The notes: a model not told the origin generated them from the sequence alone. A stretch of DNA of 64,000 bases from an uncultured Tenacibaculum sp. (GCF_947504135.1 NZ_CANNGG010000001.1:1-64000), one strand, 5' to 3'. Shown: positions 8,546 through 17,304, counted from the stretch's first letter. A program made the numbers and translations.

Positions 8546-8552
8546 GACTCAT

Positions 8553-8586
8553 AAAATTCCGCTTTCGAAGCGGAATTTTTTATTTT
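8553..8586 (+). terminator. Terminator after the flotillin gene
   Basis: Perfect stem AAATTCCGCTT / AAGCGGAATTT with a TCG loop followed by a T run. It separates the flotillin unit from bioB, which must then have its own promoter in the ~30 nt that follow, or depend on read-through. Confidence 0.9.
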
Positions 8587-8610
8587 TACCACCACAAACA
8601 ACTCGAATTT

Positions 8611-9708
8611 ATGACTGAAATTAGACACGATTGGACGAAAGAGGAAATTCTAGAAGTATACAATAAGCCTTTAATGGAGCTTTTGTACGAAGCTTCAACT
8701 ATGCATAGAAAATATCACGACCCAAATACAGTACAAGTAAGTACCTTAATTTCTATAAAAACTGGTGGGTGTTCTGAAGACTGTGGATATTGTCCGCAGG
8801 CAGCACGTTATCATACCAATGTTGAAGGAAATGATTTGATGACTGTAAACCAAGTTAAGGCACAAGCTTTACGTGCCAAAGAAGGTGGATCATCAAGAGT
8901 TTGTATGGGTGCAGCTTGGAGAAACGTAAAAGACGGACCAGAATTTGACCAAGTGTTAGAAATGGTACGTACTATTAACAAACTAGACATGGAGGTTTGC
9001 TGTACCTTAGGTATGGTTACCGAAAATCAAGCAAAACGTTTAGCCGAAGCTGGTTTGTATGCTTATAACCACAATATTGATACTTCAGAAGATTATTACG
9101 ATGATGTAATTTCTACACGTGCCTTTAAAGATAGAGTAGACACTATTGAAAATGTACGTAAAACAAATGTAACTGTTTGCTCAGGAGGTATTATTGGTAT
9201 GGGAGAATCGTTAGAAGACAGAGCTGGAATGCTGGAAACGTTAACTCGTTTTTCTCCACATCCTGAATCTGTGCCTATTAATGCATTAGTTGCCGTTGAA
9301 GGTACTCCGTTAGAAGAGCAACCTCCTGTAAACATTTTTGAAATGGTTCGTATGGTAGCTACTGCTCGTATTGTATTACCAGACTCACAAGTACGTTTAT
9401 CAGCAGGTAGAACGCAAATGAGTAGAGAAGGTCAAGCAATGTGTTTCTTTGCTGGTGCAAACTCAATTTTTGCAGGAGACAAATTATTAACTACTCCAAA
9501 TCCTGATATTAACGAAGACATGAAAATGTTTGAAGATTTAGGTTTAAATACGCAGAAGCCTTTCTTTAAGCATGAACAAAGAGAATCTGTTGAAGCAGAA
9601 AACTCACAATACCAATCGTTAGGTGAAAAACCAAAATGGACAAGACCAGACCATAAAATTGAGCGTAACGAACAAAAGAAGCAAGAGGCTAAAGAAATAA
9701 GAGCCTAA
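8611..9708 (+). CDS. bioB: Biotin synthase
   Basis: Radical SAM enzyme of 365 residues that inserts sulfur into dethiobiotin. The radical-SAM cluster motif is GGCSEDCGYCPQ with Cys54, Cys58 and Cys61. RVCMGAAWR, YNHNIDTS and the late VRLSAGR segment (the Arg ligand of the 2Fe-2S cluster) are as in BioB. A Lys/Glu-rich tail of about 25 residues is longer than in E. coli BioB. It lies between two terminators, so it is expressed separately from bioFDA despite proximity. Confidence 0.97.
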   Translation: MTEIRHDWTKEEILEVYNKPLMELLYEASTMHRKYHDPNTVQVSTLISIKTGGCSEDCGYCPQAARYHTNVEGNDLMTVNQVKAQALRAKEGGSSRVCMGAAWRNVKDGPEFDQVLEMVRTINKLDMEVCCTLGMVTENQAKRLAEAGLYAYNHNIDTSEDYYDDVISTRAFKDRVDTIENVRKTNVTVCSGGIIGMGESLEDRAGMLETLTRFSPHPESVPINALVAVEGTPLEEQPPVNIFEMVRMVATARIVLPDSQVRLSAGRTQMSREGQAMCFFAGANSIFAGDKLLTTPNPDINEDMKMFEDLGLNTQKPFFKHEQRESVEAENSQYQSLGEKPKWTRPDHKIERNEQKKQEAKEIRA

Positions 9709-9720
9709 CATCAAATAAGA

Positions 9721-9757
9721 AATAACCGTTGAATTAAATTTAACGGTTATTTTTTTA
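9721..9757. terminator. Shared terminator between bioB and the convergent methyltransferase
   Basis: AATAACCGTT / AACGGTTATT stem with a T run after it on the plus strand. The stop codon of the convergent minus-strand gene lies inside the hairpin. Confidence 0.85.
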
Positions 9758-10328
9758 TCATTTTCACAAACAACTCCATACCTTTTCTTCCTCCTGATGA
9801 ATTGTAACAAGGTTCCATACTTCCTGTAAAATAGGGTGTGAAGTATTTTTCATATTCATTTTTATTCCCTCCAAAAGGTGGATGGTCTTCATTTAGTACT
9901 GCATCAAACAGCAAACCAACTAGTTTACCTTTATCAGTTAGTAATTCATGTGCTTTTTGTGCATATTCTGCTCGTAATTCTGGATTGATAGCACAGAAGA
10001 AAGTTTGTTCTATAATTAAATCAAAAGTGCTTTCTAATTCAAAAAAATTAGCGTGAATTAAATTTTCCTTCGGGAAATTAGGAACTCTTTTTTGAATTCT
10101 CTTTAAAGGTTCTTTGGCAATATCAACTACAAAAACATTCTCAAATCCTTTATTAAATAAATACTCCGCTTCATAAGAATTTCCTCCTCCAGGAATCAGA
10201 ATCCGTAAACTTTTATCTTCTAACTGATTAAAATATTCTTTTAATGGGTTAGAGATTTCACCTAAATCCCATCCTGTTTTATTATTCAAATATTTATTAT
10301 TCCAAAAATTCTCAGATAATTCAATCAT
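9747..10328 (-). CDS. TPMT-family SAM-dependent methyltransferase
   Basis: 193 residues from the ATG at 10328. An upstream in-frame ATG at 10406 would add 26 residues that look like untranslated leader and lie against the divergent gene. The N-terminus FWNNKYLNNKTGWDLG fits the thiopurine/thiol methyltransferase family. ILIPGGGNSYEAEYL (about 43-57) is the SAM-binding motif I, and later segments (EQTFFCAINPELR, DHPPFGG) match the same family. Bacterial members methylate thiols, tellurite/selenite or halides; the substrate here is unknown. It is not BioC-like, so it does not supply the missing pimeloyl step of the nearby biotin cluster. Confidence 0.8.
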   Translation of the reverse strand: MIELSENFWNNKYLNNKTGWDLGEISNPLKEYFNQLEDKSLRILIPGGGNSYEAEYLFNKGFENVFVVDIAKEPLKRIQKRVPNFPKENLIHANFFELESTFDLIIEQTFFCAINPELRAEYAQKAHELLTDKGKLVGLLFDAVLNEDHPPFGGNKNEYEKYFTPYFTGSMEPCYNSSGGRKGMELFVKMIKK

Positions 10329-10409
10329 TGTATTAACTTTATTATACCACAAATTTAAGGATAAAGTGTCGTAACGATTTCTTAACTTTGCTTTTTTAAA
10401 CAACATGTT

Positions 10410-11282
10410 ATGGGATTAAATCTTTCTCAAATCGAAAGAGTCGAAACAATTACCAAAGAAGACTTTATCAAGAATTATTTTAAACCGCAAAAACCTGTGG
10501 TTATTGAACGTTTTATTGAAGATTGGCCAGCCTATTCTAAATGGTCTTTAGAATACATGAAAGAAGTAGCAGGCGATAAAACGGTACCTTTATACGATGA
10601 CAGACCTGTTGATTATAAAGATGGTTTTAACGAACCTCATGCGACCATGAAAATGAGTGAGTATGTTGATTTATTAAAACGTGAACCAACTAAATTTAGG
10701 ATTTTCTTATGGAACATTTTAAAAGAAGTACCTCAATTACAAAAAGACTTTAAATTTCCTGATTTTGGTCTAAGTTTAATGAAAGGCTTACCGATGTTAT
10801 TTTTTGGCGGACGTGATTCGTACACGTTTATGCACTATGATATTGATTTAGCTAACATTTTTCACTTTCACTTTGAAGGAAAAAAGAAGTGTATTTTATT
10901 CGATCAAAAGCAAAACAAATACTTATATAAAATTCCGCATTCGTTAATTACTCGTGAAGATATTGATTTTAACGATCCTGATTTTGAAAAATGGCCTGCA
11001 TTAAAAAATGCCAAAGGTTATGTTGCTGAATTAGAGCACGGAAATGTTTTGTATATGCCTGAAGGTTATTGGCACTATATGCGTTATGTAACCCCAGGTT
11101 TTTCAATGAGTTTACGTGCCATTGCTCGTAACCCTAAAAACTTAGGAAAGGCTGTTTATAATGTATTTATTATGCGTACAATAGATAATGTGATGCGTCG
11201 TATTAAAGGTCAAAAATGGATTGATTGGAAAAACGAACAAGCCATTATTAAAACAAACAAAGCAAATAATATTGCCTCATAA
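10410..11282 (+). CDS. JmjC/cupin-8-like non-haem iron oxygenase
   Basis: 290 residues of the cupin-like (JmjC-related) 2-oxoglutarate oxygenase type. The N-terminus has KPVVIERFIEDWPAYSKWS, which is the typical opening. The iron-binding triad is visible as His142-x-Asp144 (FMHYDID) and His222 (GYWHYM). Family members hydroxylate proteins or small molecules, and the substrate here is unknown. The ~60 C-terminal residues are basic and may contact a partner. It is divergent from the methyltransferase and ends at a bidirectional terminator. Confidence 0.82.
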   Translation: MGLNLSQIERVETITKEDFIKNYFKPQKPVVIERFIEDWPAYSKWSLEYMKEVAGDKTVPLYDDRPVDYKDGFNEPHATMKMSEYVDLLKREPTKFRIFLWNILKEVPQLQKDFKFPDFGLSLMKGLPMLFFGGRDSYTFMHYDIDLANIFHFHFEGKKKCILFDQKQNKYLYKIPHSLITREDIDFNDPDFEKWPALKNAKGYVAELEHGNVLYMPEGYWHYMRYVTPGFSMSLRAIARNPKNLGKAVYNVFIMRTIDNVMRRIKGQKWIDWKNEQAIIKTNKANNIAS

Positions 11283-11309
11283 AAAAAGCGCCTAATAGGC
11301 GCTTTTTTA
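11282..11309. terminator. Bidirectional terminator
   Basis: Stem AAAAAAGCGCC / GGCGCTTTTTT with loop TAATA between convergent genes. T runs occur on both strands, so it serves the cupin gene (+) and the helical-repeat gene (-). Confidence 0.9.
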
Positions 11310-11687
11310 TTATTTCTTTCCAAAAAGTCGTTGAAAAAAACTTTTTGTTTTGGTTTTAGTTTCTTGAAATTCTTCTTTAGTATCTTCTGCAAAATCGGCT
11401 ATATGTTCACTAGCTTCTCCTGCAACTTCTGAAGCTTTTTCAGTTATATCTTCTAATACTTCTTTTGCTTCATTAGTTAATTCATTTGCTTTTTCTTTAG
11501 CTTTCTGAACTGATTCATCTGAAATAATTTCTTCAACTTTTTCTTTTACATCTTCTACTATATCTACTAAATGTTCACCAGCTTCTCCTGCTAAATTACT
11601 TGACTTTTCTGTTATATTATCCATAACTTCCTTAGCTTTATCTAGCCCTTTGTTTAAGCTATCATTGGTGTTTTTATTTTCAGACAT
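11310..11687 (-). CDS. Small charged helical repeat protein (LEA/YtxH-like)
   Basis: 125 residues, no signal peptide, very rich in Lys, Glu and Ala, predicted almost fully helical. It contains two related units: AKEVMDNITEKSSNLAGEAG (from about residue 18) and AKEVLEDITEKASEVAGEAS (from about residue 74), offset by 56 residues. Each is followed by EH(L/I) and an acidic amphipathic stretch. The basic end FFQRLFGKK could bind membrane. Such proteins are often called LEA-like or YtxH-like stress proteins. The function is not known. A TM2 gene follows it upstream on the same strand. Confidence 0.7.
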   Translation of the reverse strand: MSENKNTNDSLNKGLDKAKEVMDNITEKSSNLAGEAGEHLVDIVEDVKEKVEEIISDESVQKAKEKANELTNEAKEVLEDITEKASEVAGEASEHIADFAEDTKEEFQETKTKTKSFFQRLFGKK

Positions 11688-11711
11688 AATATAAAAATTA
11701 AAAAAGAATGT

Positions 11712-11993
11712 TTAGAACCAACCTTTTTTGTTAACCTGATATGTTTCTACAAACTCTTGGTCTGATTTTGTTAAGTACATAATTCCTTCTATCAAACCTA
11801 TAATGCTACTTATAAAAGCTCCCATACCACAAGTTAAAATAGTTATTAGTAACATTATTACACCTTCTTTAGTGTATCCTAACACAAACTTATGAACTCC
11901 AAAAGCACCTAAAATAATACCTAAAACACCAGCTAACACACGTTTACTTTCTTGATTAGGAACAGTATTCCCATTTTCATCAATTACATTCAT
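11712..11993 (-). CDS. TM2 domain membrane protein
   Basis: 93 residues with two closely spaced transmembrane helices (about 22-42 and 46-72) joined by a short turn, the TM2 domain. The hallmark pattern LGIILGAFGVHKFVLG is present. The N-terminus carries NxxGN and the C-terminus is polar. TM2 proteins are widespread in Bacteroidota with unknown function. The gene lies 24 nt upstream of the helical-repeat gene on the same strand, so the two are probably co-transcribed and both may act at the membrane. Confidence 0.85.
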   Translation of the reverse strand: MNVIDENGNTVPNQESKRVLAGVLGIILGAFGVHKFVLGYTKEGVIMLLITILTCGMGAFISSIIGLIEGIMYLTKSDQEFVETYQVNKKGWF

Positions 11994-12028
11994 TTTTTTA
12001 ATTTTTTATTTATTAGACGGTGCTAAAT

Positions 12029-12421
12029 TTATAAAAAAGCTTCGTCTTTTGGCTCCCATAACTCAATTTTATTTCCATCTAAATCTAAAATCCAACCGAA
12101 TTTCCCATAATCATACTCTTCTATCTTATCCATTACCTTAACTCCCTTTTCCTTAAGATCTTCTAATAATTCAACTAAATTTTCTACCCGATAGTTAAAC
12201 ATAAAATCTTTTTTAGATGGCTCAAAATAGTTGGTGTCTTTTGCAAACGGACTCCATTGTGTAGAAGCTTTTTTATCTTCATTATCTTTCCACCAAAATG
12301 TACAACCCCAATCATCTGTATTAAAACCTAAGTTATTTTTATACCAATCTTTTGTTGCTTTTAGGTCTTCTGTTTTAAAGAAAACACCTCCTATACCAGT
12401 TACTTTACCTTTTTTCTTCAT
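12029..12421 (-). CDS. VOC (glyoxalase/bleomycin-resistance fold) protein
   Basis: 130 residues in the vicinal-oxygen-chelate fold: GIGGVFFKTEDLKATKDWYK at the N-terminus, a middle strand-helix pair, and the closing GWILDLDGNKIELWEP, where the Glu is a usual metal ligand. The substrate cannot be read from sequence. Enzymatic and antibiotic-binding relatives both exist. The ATG abuts the stop of the DUF1801 gene (1-nt gap), so the two are co-translated. Confidence 0.82.
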   Translation of the reverse strand: MKKKGKVTGIGGVFFKTEDLKATKDWYKNNLGFNTDDWGCTFWWKDNEDKKASTQWSPFAKDTNYFEPSKKDFMFNYRVENLVELLEDLKEKGVKVMDKIEEYDYGKFGWILDLDGNKIELWEPKDEAFL

Positions 12422-12422
12422 T

Positions 12423-12881
12423 TTATTTCTTTTTTACAGCTGATTCATAAGTAGAAACCCATTCATCAACAGACATTTTAGTACACAATTCAGCAATTAA
12501 TTCATACGGAATATCATCTAGTTTTTTAAAACGAATACAGCTTTTTCCCATATCTAGTTTCCTTTTTGAATATTTAGGATATTCTGCTACAAACCAATCG
12601 TGTAAATCTTTATTTGCATAGATTCCACTATGGTATAAATTCACTGAATTCTTCTGCGAAGCTAAATTCATAAAAGGTAACGGAAGTTTTGGATCACAAT
12701 GATAACCATCTGGATACTTCGAATGAGGAACATAATACCCAATCATATTATAATTGATTCCTTCTTCAAAACCTTCAGGTAAGTTTTCCTTAATTATATT
12801 TCGTAGTTTTTGTAAAACTTCTTGACGTTCTTCAGGAAGTTGAGAAATATATTCTTCTACTGTAGATGCTTCATACTTCAT
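12423..12881 (-). CDS. DUF1801 protein
   Basis: 152 residues, soluble. The N-terminus (VEEYISQLPEERQEVLQKLR, about 8-27), a central GYYVPHSKYPDGYHC, and SCIRFKKLDDIPYELI near the end match the DUF1801 (YdhG-like) family. Members are small cytoplasmic proteins of unknown function. It is the first gene of a pair with the VOC protein. The family is common next to VOC proteins, which suggests a related but unknown role. Confidence 0.8.
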   Translation of the reverse strand: MKYEASTVEEYISQLPEERQEVLQKLRNIIKENLPEGFEEGINYNMIGYYVPHSKYPDGYHCDPKLPLPFMNLASQKNSVNLYHSGIYANKDLHDWFVAEYPKYSKRKLDMGKSCIRFKKLDDIPYELIAELCTKMSVDEWVSTYESAVKKK

Positions 12882-12905
12882 GTTATATGAGTTTAAAGCT
12901 ACAAG

Positions 12906-13865
12906 TTAGCAAAATTTCTCTCTAATTTTATCAACTATCGTTTGTGCTAGTTTTTCCTTACTTTCTATGGTCCAACCTGCTACATGAGGAGAAAGCAACA
13001 CATTTTTAGTATTGATTAAATATTTAAAAGCTTTTGGTACTTCGGCTACGCTCAGCACCCCATCTTTTGTTTTAAACAGGTTTTCGAAAGATTTTTTCTC
13101 ATATTCCAATACATCCAATCCTGCACCTAATACTTTTCCTGATTTTAAAGCCTCAACCAAGTCTTTCGTTACTACAGATTTTCCTCTCGCCGTATTTAAC
13201 AACCAAAAAGGGTTAGAAAAATTAGCTATGAATTCCGCATCAATCATATTTGTTGTTAATGCTGTTTGTGGAGTATGCAAACTTAGAACATCTGCTCTTT
13301 TTTGCAGTTCTTCTAAAGAAACTTGAGCACAGTTTTCATCACCAACATTTGGTTTGATATCGTAACAAATAACATTTACATCAAAACCTCTAAGCTTTTT
13401 AGCAAATGCCTTACCCATATTACCATAACCAATAATTCCTACGGTTTTTCCGTCTAACTCAATTCCTCGATTTTCTTCTCGTAACCATTTACCTTCGCGA
13501 ACTTCTTTATCTGCCTTGTTCAATTTATTAAAAAGCGAAAGCAACATTCCTAAAGCATGCTCTCCTACTGCATTTCGATTACCTTCTGGTGCTGATATTA
13601 AACGTATCCCTTTCTTTTCAGCATATTCACAATCAATATTTTCTAAACCAGCACCTACTCGTCCAATAAACTTCAAGTTTGATGCTTTGTCTAAAAACTG
13701 CTTATCAATTGTAAAACGACTACGAATTATAATTCCATCGTATTCATGAATTTTTGCTTCAATTTCTGATTTAGTAGAAGTATAATCCTCGTGATTTTCA
13801 AAACCTAACTCTTGAAGTTGTTTTATTAATAAAGGATGGTTTGTATCTAAATGAAGTGTTTTCAT
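12906..13865 (-). CDS. D-2-hydroxyacid dehydrogenase (phosphoglycerate dehydrogenase-like)
   Basis: 319 residues with the formate/glycerate dehydrogenase architecture. The Rossmann motif VGIIGYGNMGKAFAKKL is at about 142-158. Catalytic Arg (NTARG), Glu (in the LDVLEYE region) and His (LSPHVAGWT) are all present. There is no C-terminal ACT domain, so it is the short form. It may be a serine-pathway enzyme or another hydroxyacid reductase. The NAD-binding Asp after the second strand (VICYD) favours NADH. No serC lies nearby. Confidence in family is high, in substrate low. Confidence 0.85.
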   Translation of the reverse strand: MKTLHLDTNHPLLIKQLQELGFENHEDYTSTKSEIEAKIHEYDGIIIRSRFTIDKQFLDKASNLKFIGRVGAGLENIDCEYAEKKGIRLISAPEGNRNAVGEHALGMLLSLFNKLNKADKEVREGKWLREENRGIELDGKTVGIIGYGNMGKAFAKKLRGFDVNVICYDIKPNVGDENCAQVSLEELQKRADVLSLHTPQTALTTNMIDAEFIANFSNPFWLLNTARGKSVVTKDLVEALKSGKVLGAGLDVLEYEKKSFENLFKTKDGVLSVAEVPKAFKYLINTKNVLLSPHVAGWTIESKEKLAQTIVDKIREKFC

Positions 13866-13870
13866 TAAAA

Positions 13871-14330
13871 TAGATTTGTTGGATTTTTAGATCTTTAGAT
13901 TTTTGGATAGTTTAATGGCTGGATCTAGACTAATGTTGAATTGAATTTAGACATCATTTTTACAATACTCATAAGAATTTCTGTATGTTTTTCTAAATCA
14001 TTTGAAGAAATAAACCCCAAATCATAACTAAGTAATAATTGAGTTTCAACTTCATAACATGAACCTAATGCAATGACCAAAAATCTAGAAAAATCTTTAT
14101 TGGATGTTCTTGAGCAACCTTCTGATATATTAGAAGGAATTGACACAGAAGCTCTTCTTAATTGAGATACTAATCCATACTTTTCATCTTCAGGAAATTT
14201 TGATGTGAGCAAATAAATACCTTTACAAAAAGACCTGCTCACTTGCCAAAATTTAAAATCCTTGTATCTGTGCATCTCTTAACTTCTAGAAATTGAATAA
14301 TCCAACTATCTAAAAATCCAATAATCTAAA
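13871..14330. repeat. Inverted repeats framing the four-helix-bundle gene
   Basis: TTGGATTTTTAGAT at 13879-13892 recurs perfectly as its reverse complement at 14308-14321, and similarity extends outward to TAGATT (13871 and 14330). A degenerate extra copy, TTTAGATTTTTGGATAG, lies at 13894-13910. The arms sit on both sides of the single gene 13925-14275, like the ends of a small mobile unit. Confidence 0.6.
13925..14275 (-). CDS. Four-helix-bundle protein (23S rRNA intervening-sequence protein family)
   Basis: 116 residues. The signature YKDFKFWQVSR ... FPEDEKYGLVSQLRRASVSI and PSNISEGCSR is diagnostic for the family named after proteins in 23S rRNA intervening sequences, related to Avd of diversity-generating retroelements. 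Here it stands alone between the hydroxyacid dehydrogenase and panB, with no rRNA or reverse transcriptase nearby. Both flanks carry inverted copies of a 14-bp repeat. The family is frequent and patchily distributed in Bacteroidota; its function as a free-standing gene is unknown. Probably acquired. Confidence 0.85.
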   Translation of the reverse strand: MHRYKDFKFWQVSRSFCKGIYLLTSKFPEDEKYGLVSQLRRASVSIPSNISEGCSRTSNKDFSRFLVIALGSCYEVETQLLLSYDLGFISSNDLEKHTEILMSIVKMMSKFNSTLV

Positions 14331-15149
14331 TTAATATTGTTCGTTTTCGTTTGGAAAGTCCTTGCTTTTTACATCAGCTATAAACTGTTCAAAAGCATTT
14401 GTCATTTCGGTATGTAAATCTAAATATCTACGTAAAAAACGTGGATTAAATTCGTGAGTCATTCCTAACATATCATGCATAACCAATACTTGACCATCTA
14501 CTCCACCACCGGCTCCAATTCCTATTACAGGAATCGTTAATGCTTCTGCTACTTTTTGAGCCAATTTAGCTGGCACTTTTTCAAGTACTATTGCAAAACA
14601 TCCTAATCTTTCTAACATTAAAGCATCTTGCATAAGCTTCTCTGCTTCTTCCTCTTCTTTTGCTCTTACTGTATAAGTACCAAATTTGTATATAGACTGT
14701 GGAGTTAATCCTAAATGCCCCATTACTGGAATTCCTGCATTTAAAATTCTTTTGATTGAATCTTTTATTTCTTTTCCTCCTTCTAATTTAATCGAATGCG
14801 CTCCACTTTCTTTCATAATTCGAATAGCAGAACGTAATGCTTCTTTAGGGTCAGATTGATAGCTACCAAAAGGTAAATCAACCACAACCAAACAACGGTC
14901 AATTCCTCTTACAACAGAACTTGCATGGTAAATCATTTGATCTAAAGTAATAGGCAATGTAGTTTCATGACCTGCCATTACATTTGATGCAGAATCACCT
15001 ACCAAAATCACATCAATTCCTGCTCCATCAACAATTTTTGCCATGGTATAATCGTATGCCGTAAGCATCGATATTTTTTCTCCGTTGGCTTTCATCTCAA
15101 CAAGAGATTTTGTAGTAATTCTTTTATATTGTTTTTTTGCTACTGACAT
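14331..15149 (-). CDS. panB: 3-methyl-2-oxobutanoate hydroxymethyltransferase
   Basis: 272 residues from the ATG at 15149 ([10 protein letters not shown]). An earlier ATG at 15182 would add 11 residues resembling leader. It makes ketopantoate, the first committed step of pantothenate/CoA synthesis, as a cytoplasmic (beta/alpha)8 enzyme. [19 protein letters not shown] and [17 protein letters not shown] contain the Mg-binding Asp, and GHLGLTPQS and [16 protein letters not shown] are further family signatures. panC is not in the window. The inverted-repeat arm of the neighbouring element touches its 3' end. Confidence 0.96.
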   Translation of the reverse strand: MSVAKKQYKRITTKSLVEMKANGEKISMLTAYDYTMAKIVDGAGIDVILVGDSASNVMAGHETTLPITLDQMIYHASSVVRGIDRCLVVVDLPFGSYQSDPKEALRSAIRIMKESGAHSIKLEGGKEIKDSIKRILNAGIPVMGHLGLTPQSIYKFGTYTVRAKEEEEAEKLMQDALMLERLGCFAIVLEKVPAKLAQKVAEALTIPVIGIGAGGGVDGQVLVMHDMLGMTHEFNPRFLRRYLDLHTEMTNAFEQFIADVKSKDFPNENEQY

Positions 15150-15314
15150 TTCTTTTGTTTTATAGATTGTAAAAATACACAATTATTCACTGGTTTTATT
15201 TATTACGTTTTTATAACCTGCTTAATTCCCTTTTTCAATCGCCGTTAATCTTGTGTTAATTAAATTTTAGCCCTTTATTTTTTTAATAGCTTTACCTAAC
15301 TAAATCAAACTAAA

Positions 15315-15788
15315 ATGCAAAAGATATTTACTTTACTTATTGTTTTTGTAATTTCTACTGTTGTAAATGCTCAAGAAGATCTTCAAGAGAAAGCCATAAA
15401 AAACACCGTTGAAACCTTTTTTGAAGGCTTGCATAAAGGTGATAGTACAATCGTAAGTTCTACTTTACACCCAACAATTACTATTCAAACTACATTTACC
15501 AATAAAGAGGGGAAAAATGTATTAGTTACCGAAAGTAAAAACAAGTTATTAACTAGTATCGCTAATAAAAAACCTGAACATACTTATTTAGAAAAGTTAC
15601 TATCATGGGATATAAAAATTGATGGAAACTTAGCTTCTGTATGGACTCCTTATGAATTTTATTTAAACAATAATTTTAGTCACTGCGGAGCAAATTCATT
15701 TCAACTTTTTAACAACAACGGTAAATGGGAAATTATTTACTTAGTTGATATGAGACGTAGAAGTGATTGTGATGCTAATAAACAATAA
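15315..15788 (+). CDS. Secreted NTF2-like (lumazine-binding-type) protein
   Basis: 157 residues with an N-terminal signal peptide (about 1-19, ending VNAQ). The mature part starts with an amphipathic helix (KAIKNTVETFFEGLHKGD), then alternating beta strands ending in FQLFNNNGKWEIIYLVDMRR. This is the NTF2-like cone fold, 'nuclear transport factor 2 family' in Bacteroidota. Such proteins bind small ligands or are enzymes of varied type; nothing here decides. Only 4 nt separate it from the next secreted protein, so they form an operon. Confidence 0.75.
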   Translation: MQKIFTLLIVFVISTVVNAQEDLQEKAIKNTVETFFEGLHKGDSTIVSSTLHPTITIQTTFTNKEGKNVLVTESKNKLLTSIANKKPEHTYLEKLLSWDIKIDGNLASVWTPYEFYLNNNFSHCGANSFQLFNNNGKWEIIYLVDMRRRSDCDANKQ

Positions 15789-15792
15789 ATAC

Positions 15793-16716
15793 ATGAAAAA
15801 GTTCAGTTTACTTTTCTTACTTTTTTCTTGTTTCAGTTTTGCTCAAGAATCAAAATTATTTCATCCAGAATTGTTTAATAGTTTACCAAACGTCAGAGAT
15901 TTTTCAATGAGTAAAAATCAAAATGAATTTTACTTCACCATTGAAAGCTACTTGAAAGAATATTCGTTTATAGCTTATTCAAAAAAAGTAAATGGAAAAT
16001 GGCAAAAACCTGAAGTTGCTAGTTTTTCTGGGCAATATAAAGATTTAGAGCCTTTCCTTTCTCCTAACGGATTACAACTCTTTTTTGCTTCTAACAGAAA
16101 AGACAACTCCTCTGGCGAAATAAAAAATGACATGGATATATGGTATGTTACTAGAAATTCTTTGGAGGATGCATGGTCAGAACCTATAAATATTGGAACG
16201 ACTGTAAACACAAATGCCGATGAATTTTATCCTTCTGTAACCGAAAAAGGCGATTTATTTTTCACTGCAGAATACAAAGACAACACCACAGGAAAAGAAG
16301 ATATTTACGTAAGTAGATTGGTGAATGGAGTATACACAAAACCAACTCCACTAAGTTCAGGAGTGAATTCAGATAAATATGAATTTAATGCCTTTGTTGC
16401 ACCTGATGAAAGTTTTATAATTTTTACCTCTTACGGAAGAAAAGATGATTTAGGCAGAGGTGATTTGTACATCAGTAAAAAAGGAACCAATAACGAATGG
16501 TTACCTGCTACTCATTTAACAGGTGTTAATTCTAATAAACTAGACTACTGTCCGTTTGTCGATTTACAAACGAACACCTTGTATTTTACTTCTAGTACTT
16601 CTTCAATTCCTAAAGTACTTTCTAAAAAAATGACTTTGTCTGAATTTAAAGAGTATTTGAATACTAACCCTAATGGATTGAGTAGAGTTTATGTTAGTCC
16701 TTTCAGTAAAAAATAA
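15793..16716 (+). CDS. Secreted PD40/WD40-like beta-propeller protein
   Basis: 307 residues from ATG 15793, where MKKFSLLFLLFSCFSFAQ is a clear signal peptide. An earlier in-frame ATG at 15763 lies inside the upstream gene and would spoil it. The body shows repeats of the PD40 type (DLEPFLSPNGLQLFFASNR, DEFYPSVTEKGDLFFT, YEFNAFVAPDESFIIFTSYG), each a blade of a TolB-like propeller. It is probably periplasmic or surface-exposed. The function is unknown. It ends 15 nt before an ECF sigma factor gene, so it may share that transcript. Confidence 0.8.
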   Translation: MKKFSLLFLLFSCFSFAQESKLFHPELFNSLPNVRDFSMSKNQNEFYFTIESYLKEYSFIAYSKKVNGKWQKPEVASFSGQYKDLEPFLSPNGLQLFFASNRKDNSSGEIKNDMDIWYVTRNSLEDAWSEPINIGTTVNTNADEFYPSVTEKGDLFFTAEYKDNTTGKEDIYVSRLVNGVYTKPTPLSSGVNSDKYEFNAFVAPDESFIIFTSYGRKDDLGRGDLYISKKGTNNEWLPATHLTGVNSNKLDYCPFVDLQTNTLYFTSSTSSIPKVLSKKMTLSEFKEYLNTNPNGLSRVYVSPFSKK

Positions 16717-16731
16717 CCTATCTTTGAAAAG

Positions 16732-17304
16732 ATGAGCCAATCGAATCCTGCAAATATTTTATTTCCTAATAAATGGGTAGACAATTATGCTGATTATTTG
16801 TTTAATTACGCTATTGCTCGTGTAAACAACTCAAATATTGCTAAAGATTTAGTGCAGGAAACTTTTTTTGCTGGATTAAAATCTGCTAAAAATTTTGAAG
16901 GAAAATCTAGTGAAAGAACCTGGTTGGTTTCCATTTTAAAAAGAAAAATTATTGACTATTATCGAAAAATAAATTCTAAAAAAGGACAAGCTGAAATTAG
17001 AATGAGCTTTTATGATAGCGGTGATAATGAAGGAAATTGGATTGAAGAACGCGTTCCTCAATCATGGAACAATGAAGCTGAAAAGAACATTGAAAATGAA
17101 GAACTGAAAAATCAGCTAGATAAATGTATTGATAGCCTTCCCGAAAAATATGCAATAGTTTTTAAAATGAAAACTATTCAACAATTTGAAACAGAAGACA
17201 TTTGTAAGGAACTAAATATTACTCCGTCAAACTTATGGGTAATGATACATAGAGCAAGAACACAACTAAGAAACTGTATGGAGCAAAACTGGTTTAATAA
17301 GTAA
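16732..17304 (+). CDS. ECF-type RNA polymerase sigma factor
   Basis: 190 residues. Region 2 (about 20-85) includes NSNIAKDLVQETFF and the DNA-melting segment SERTWLVSILKRKIIDYYRK. Region 4 (about 128-182) has LPEKYAIVFKMK and the helix-turn-helix ITPSNLWVMIHRARTQLRNCM. A long acidic linker separates them. It is followed after 4 nt by an 86-residue cysteine-bearing protein likely to be its regulator. This sigma/small-partner pair is common in flavobacteria. Targets cannot be told from this window. Confidence 0.93.
   Translation: MSQSNPANILFPNKWVDNYADYLFNYAIARVNNSNIAKDLVQETFFAGLKSAKNFEGKSSERTWLVSILKRKIIDYYRKINSKKGQAEIRMSFYDSGDNEGNWIEERVPQSWNNEAEKNIENEELKNQLDKCIDSLPEKYAIVFKMKTIQQFETEDICKELNITPSNLWVMIHRARTQLRNCMEQNWFNK

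Noticed and set aside
9747-10406. Longer N-terminus for the TPMT-like methyltransferase from 10406
   Set aside because: The extra 26 residues lack family similarity and would leave only 3 nt to the divergent gene, whereas the ATG at 10328 starts the conserved domain.
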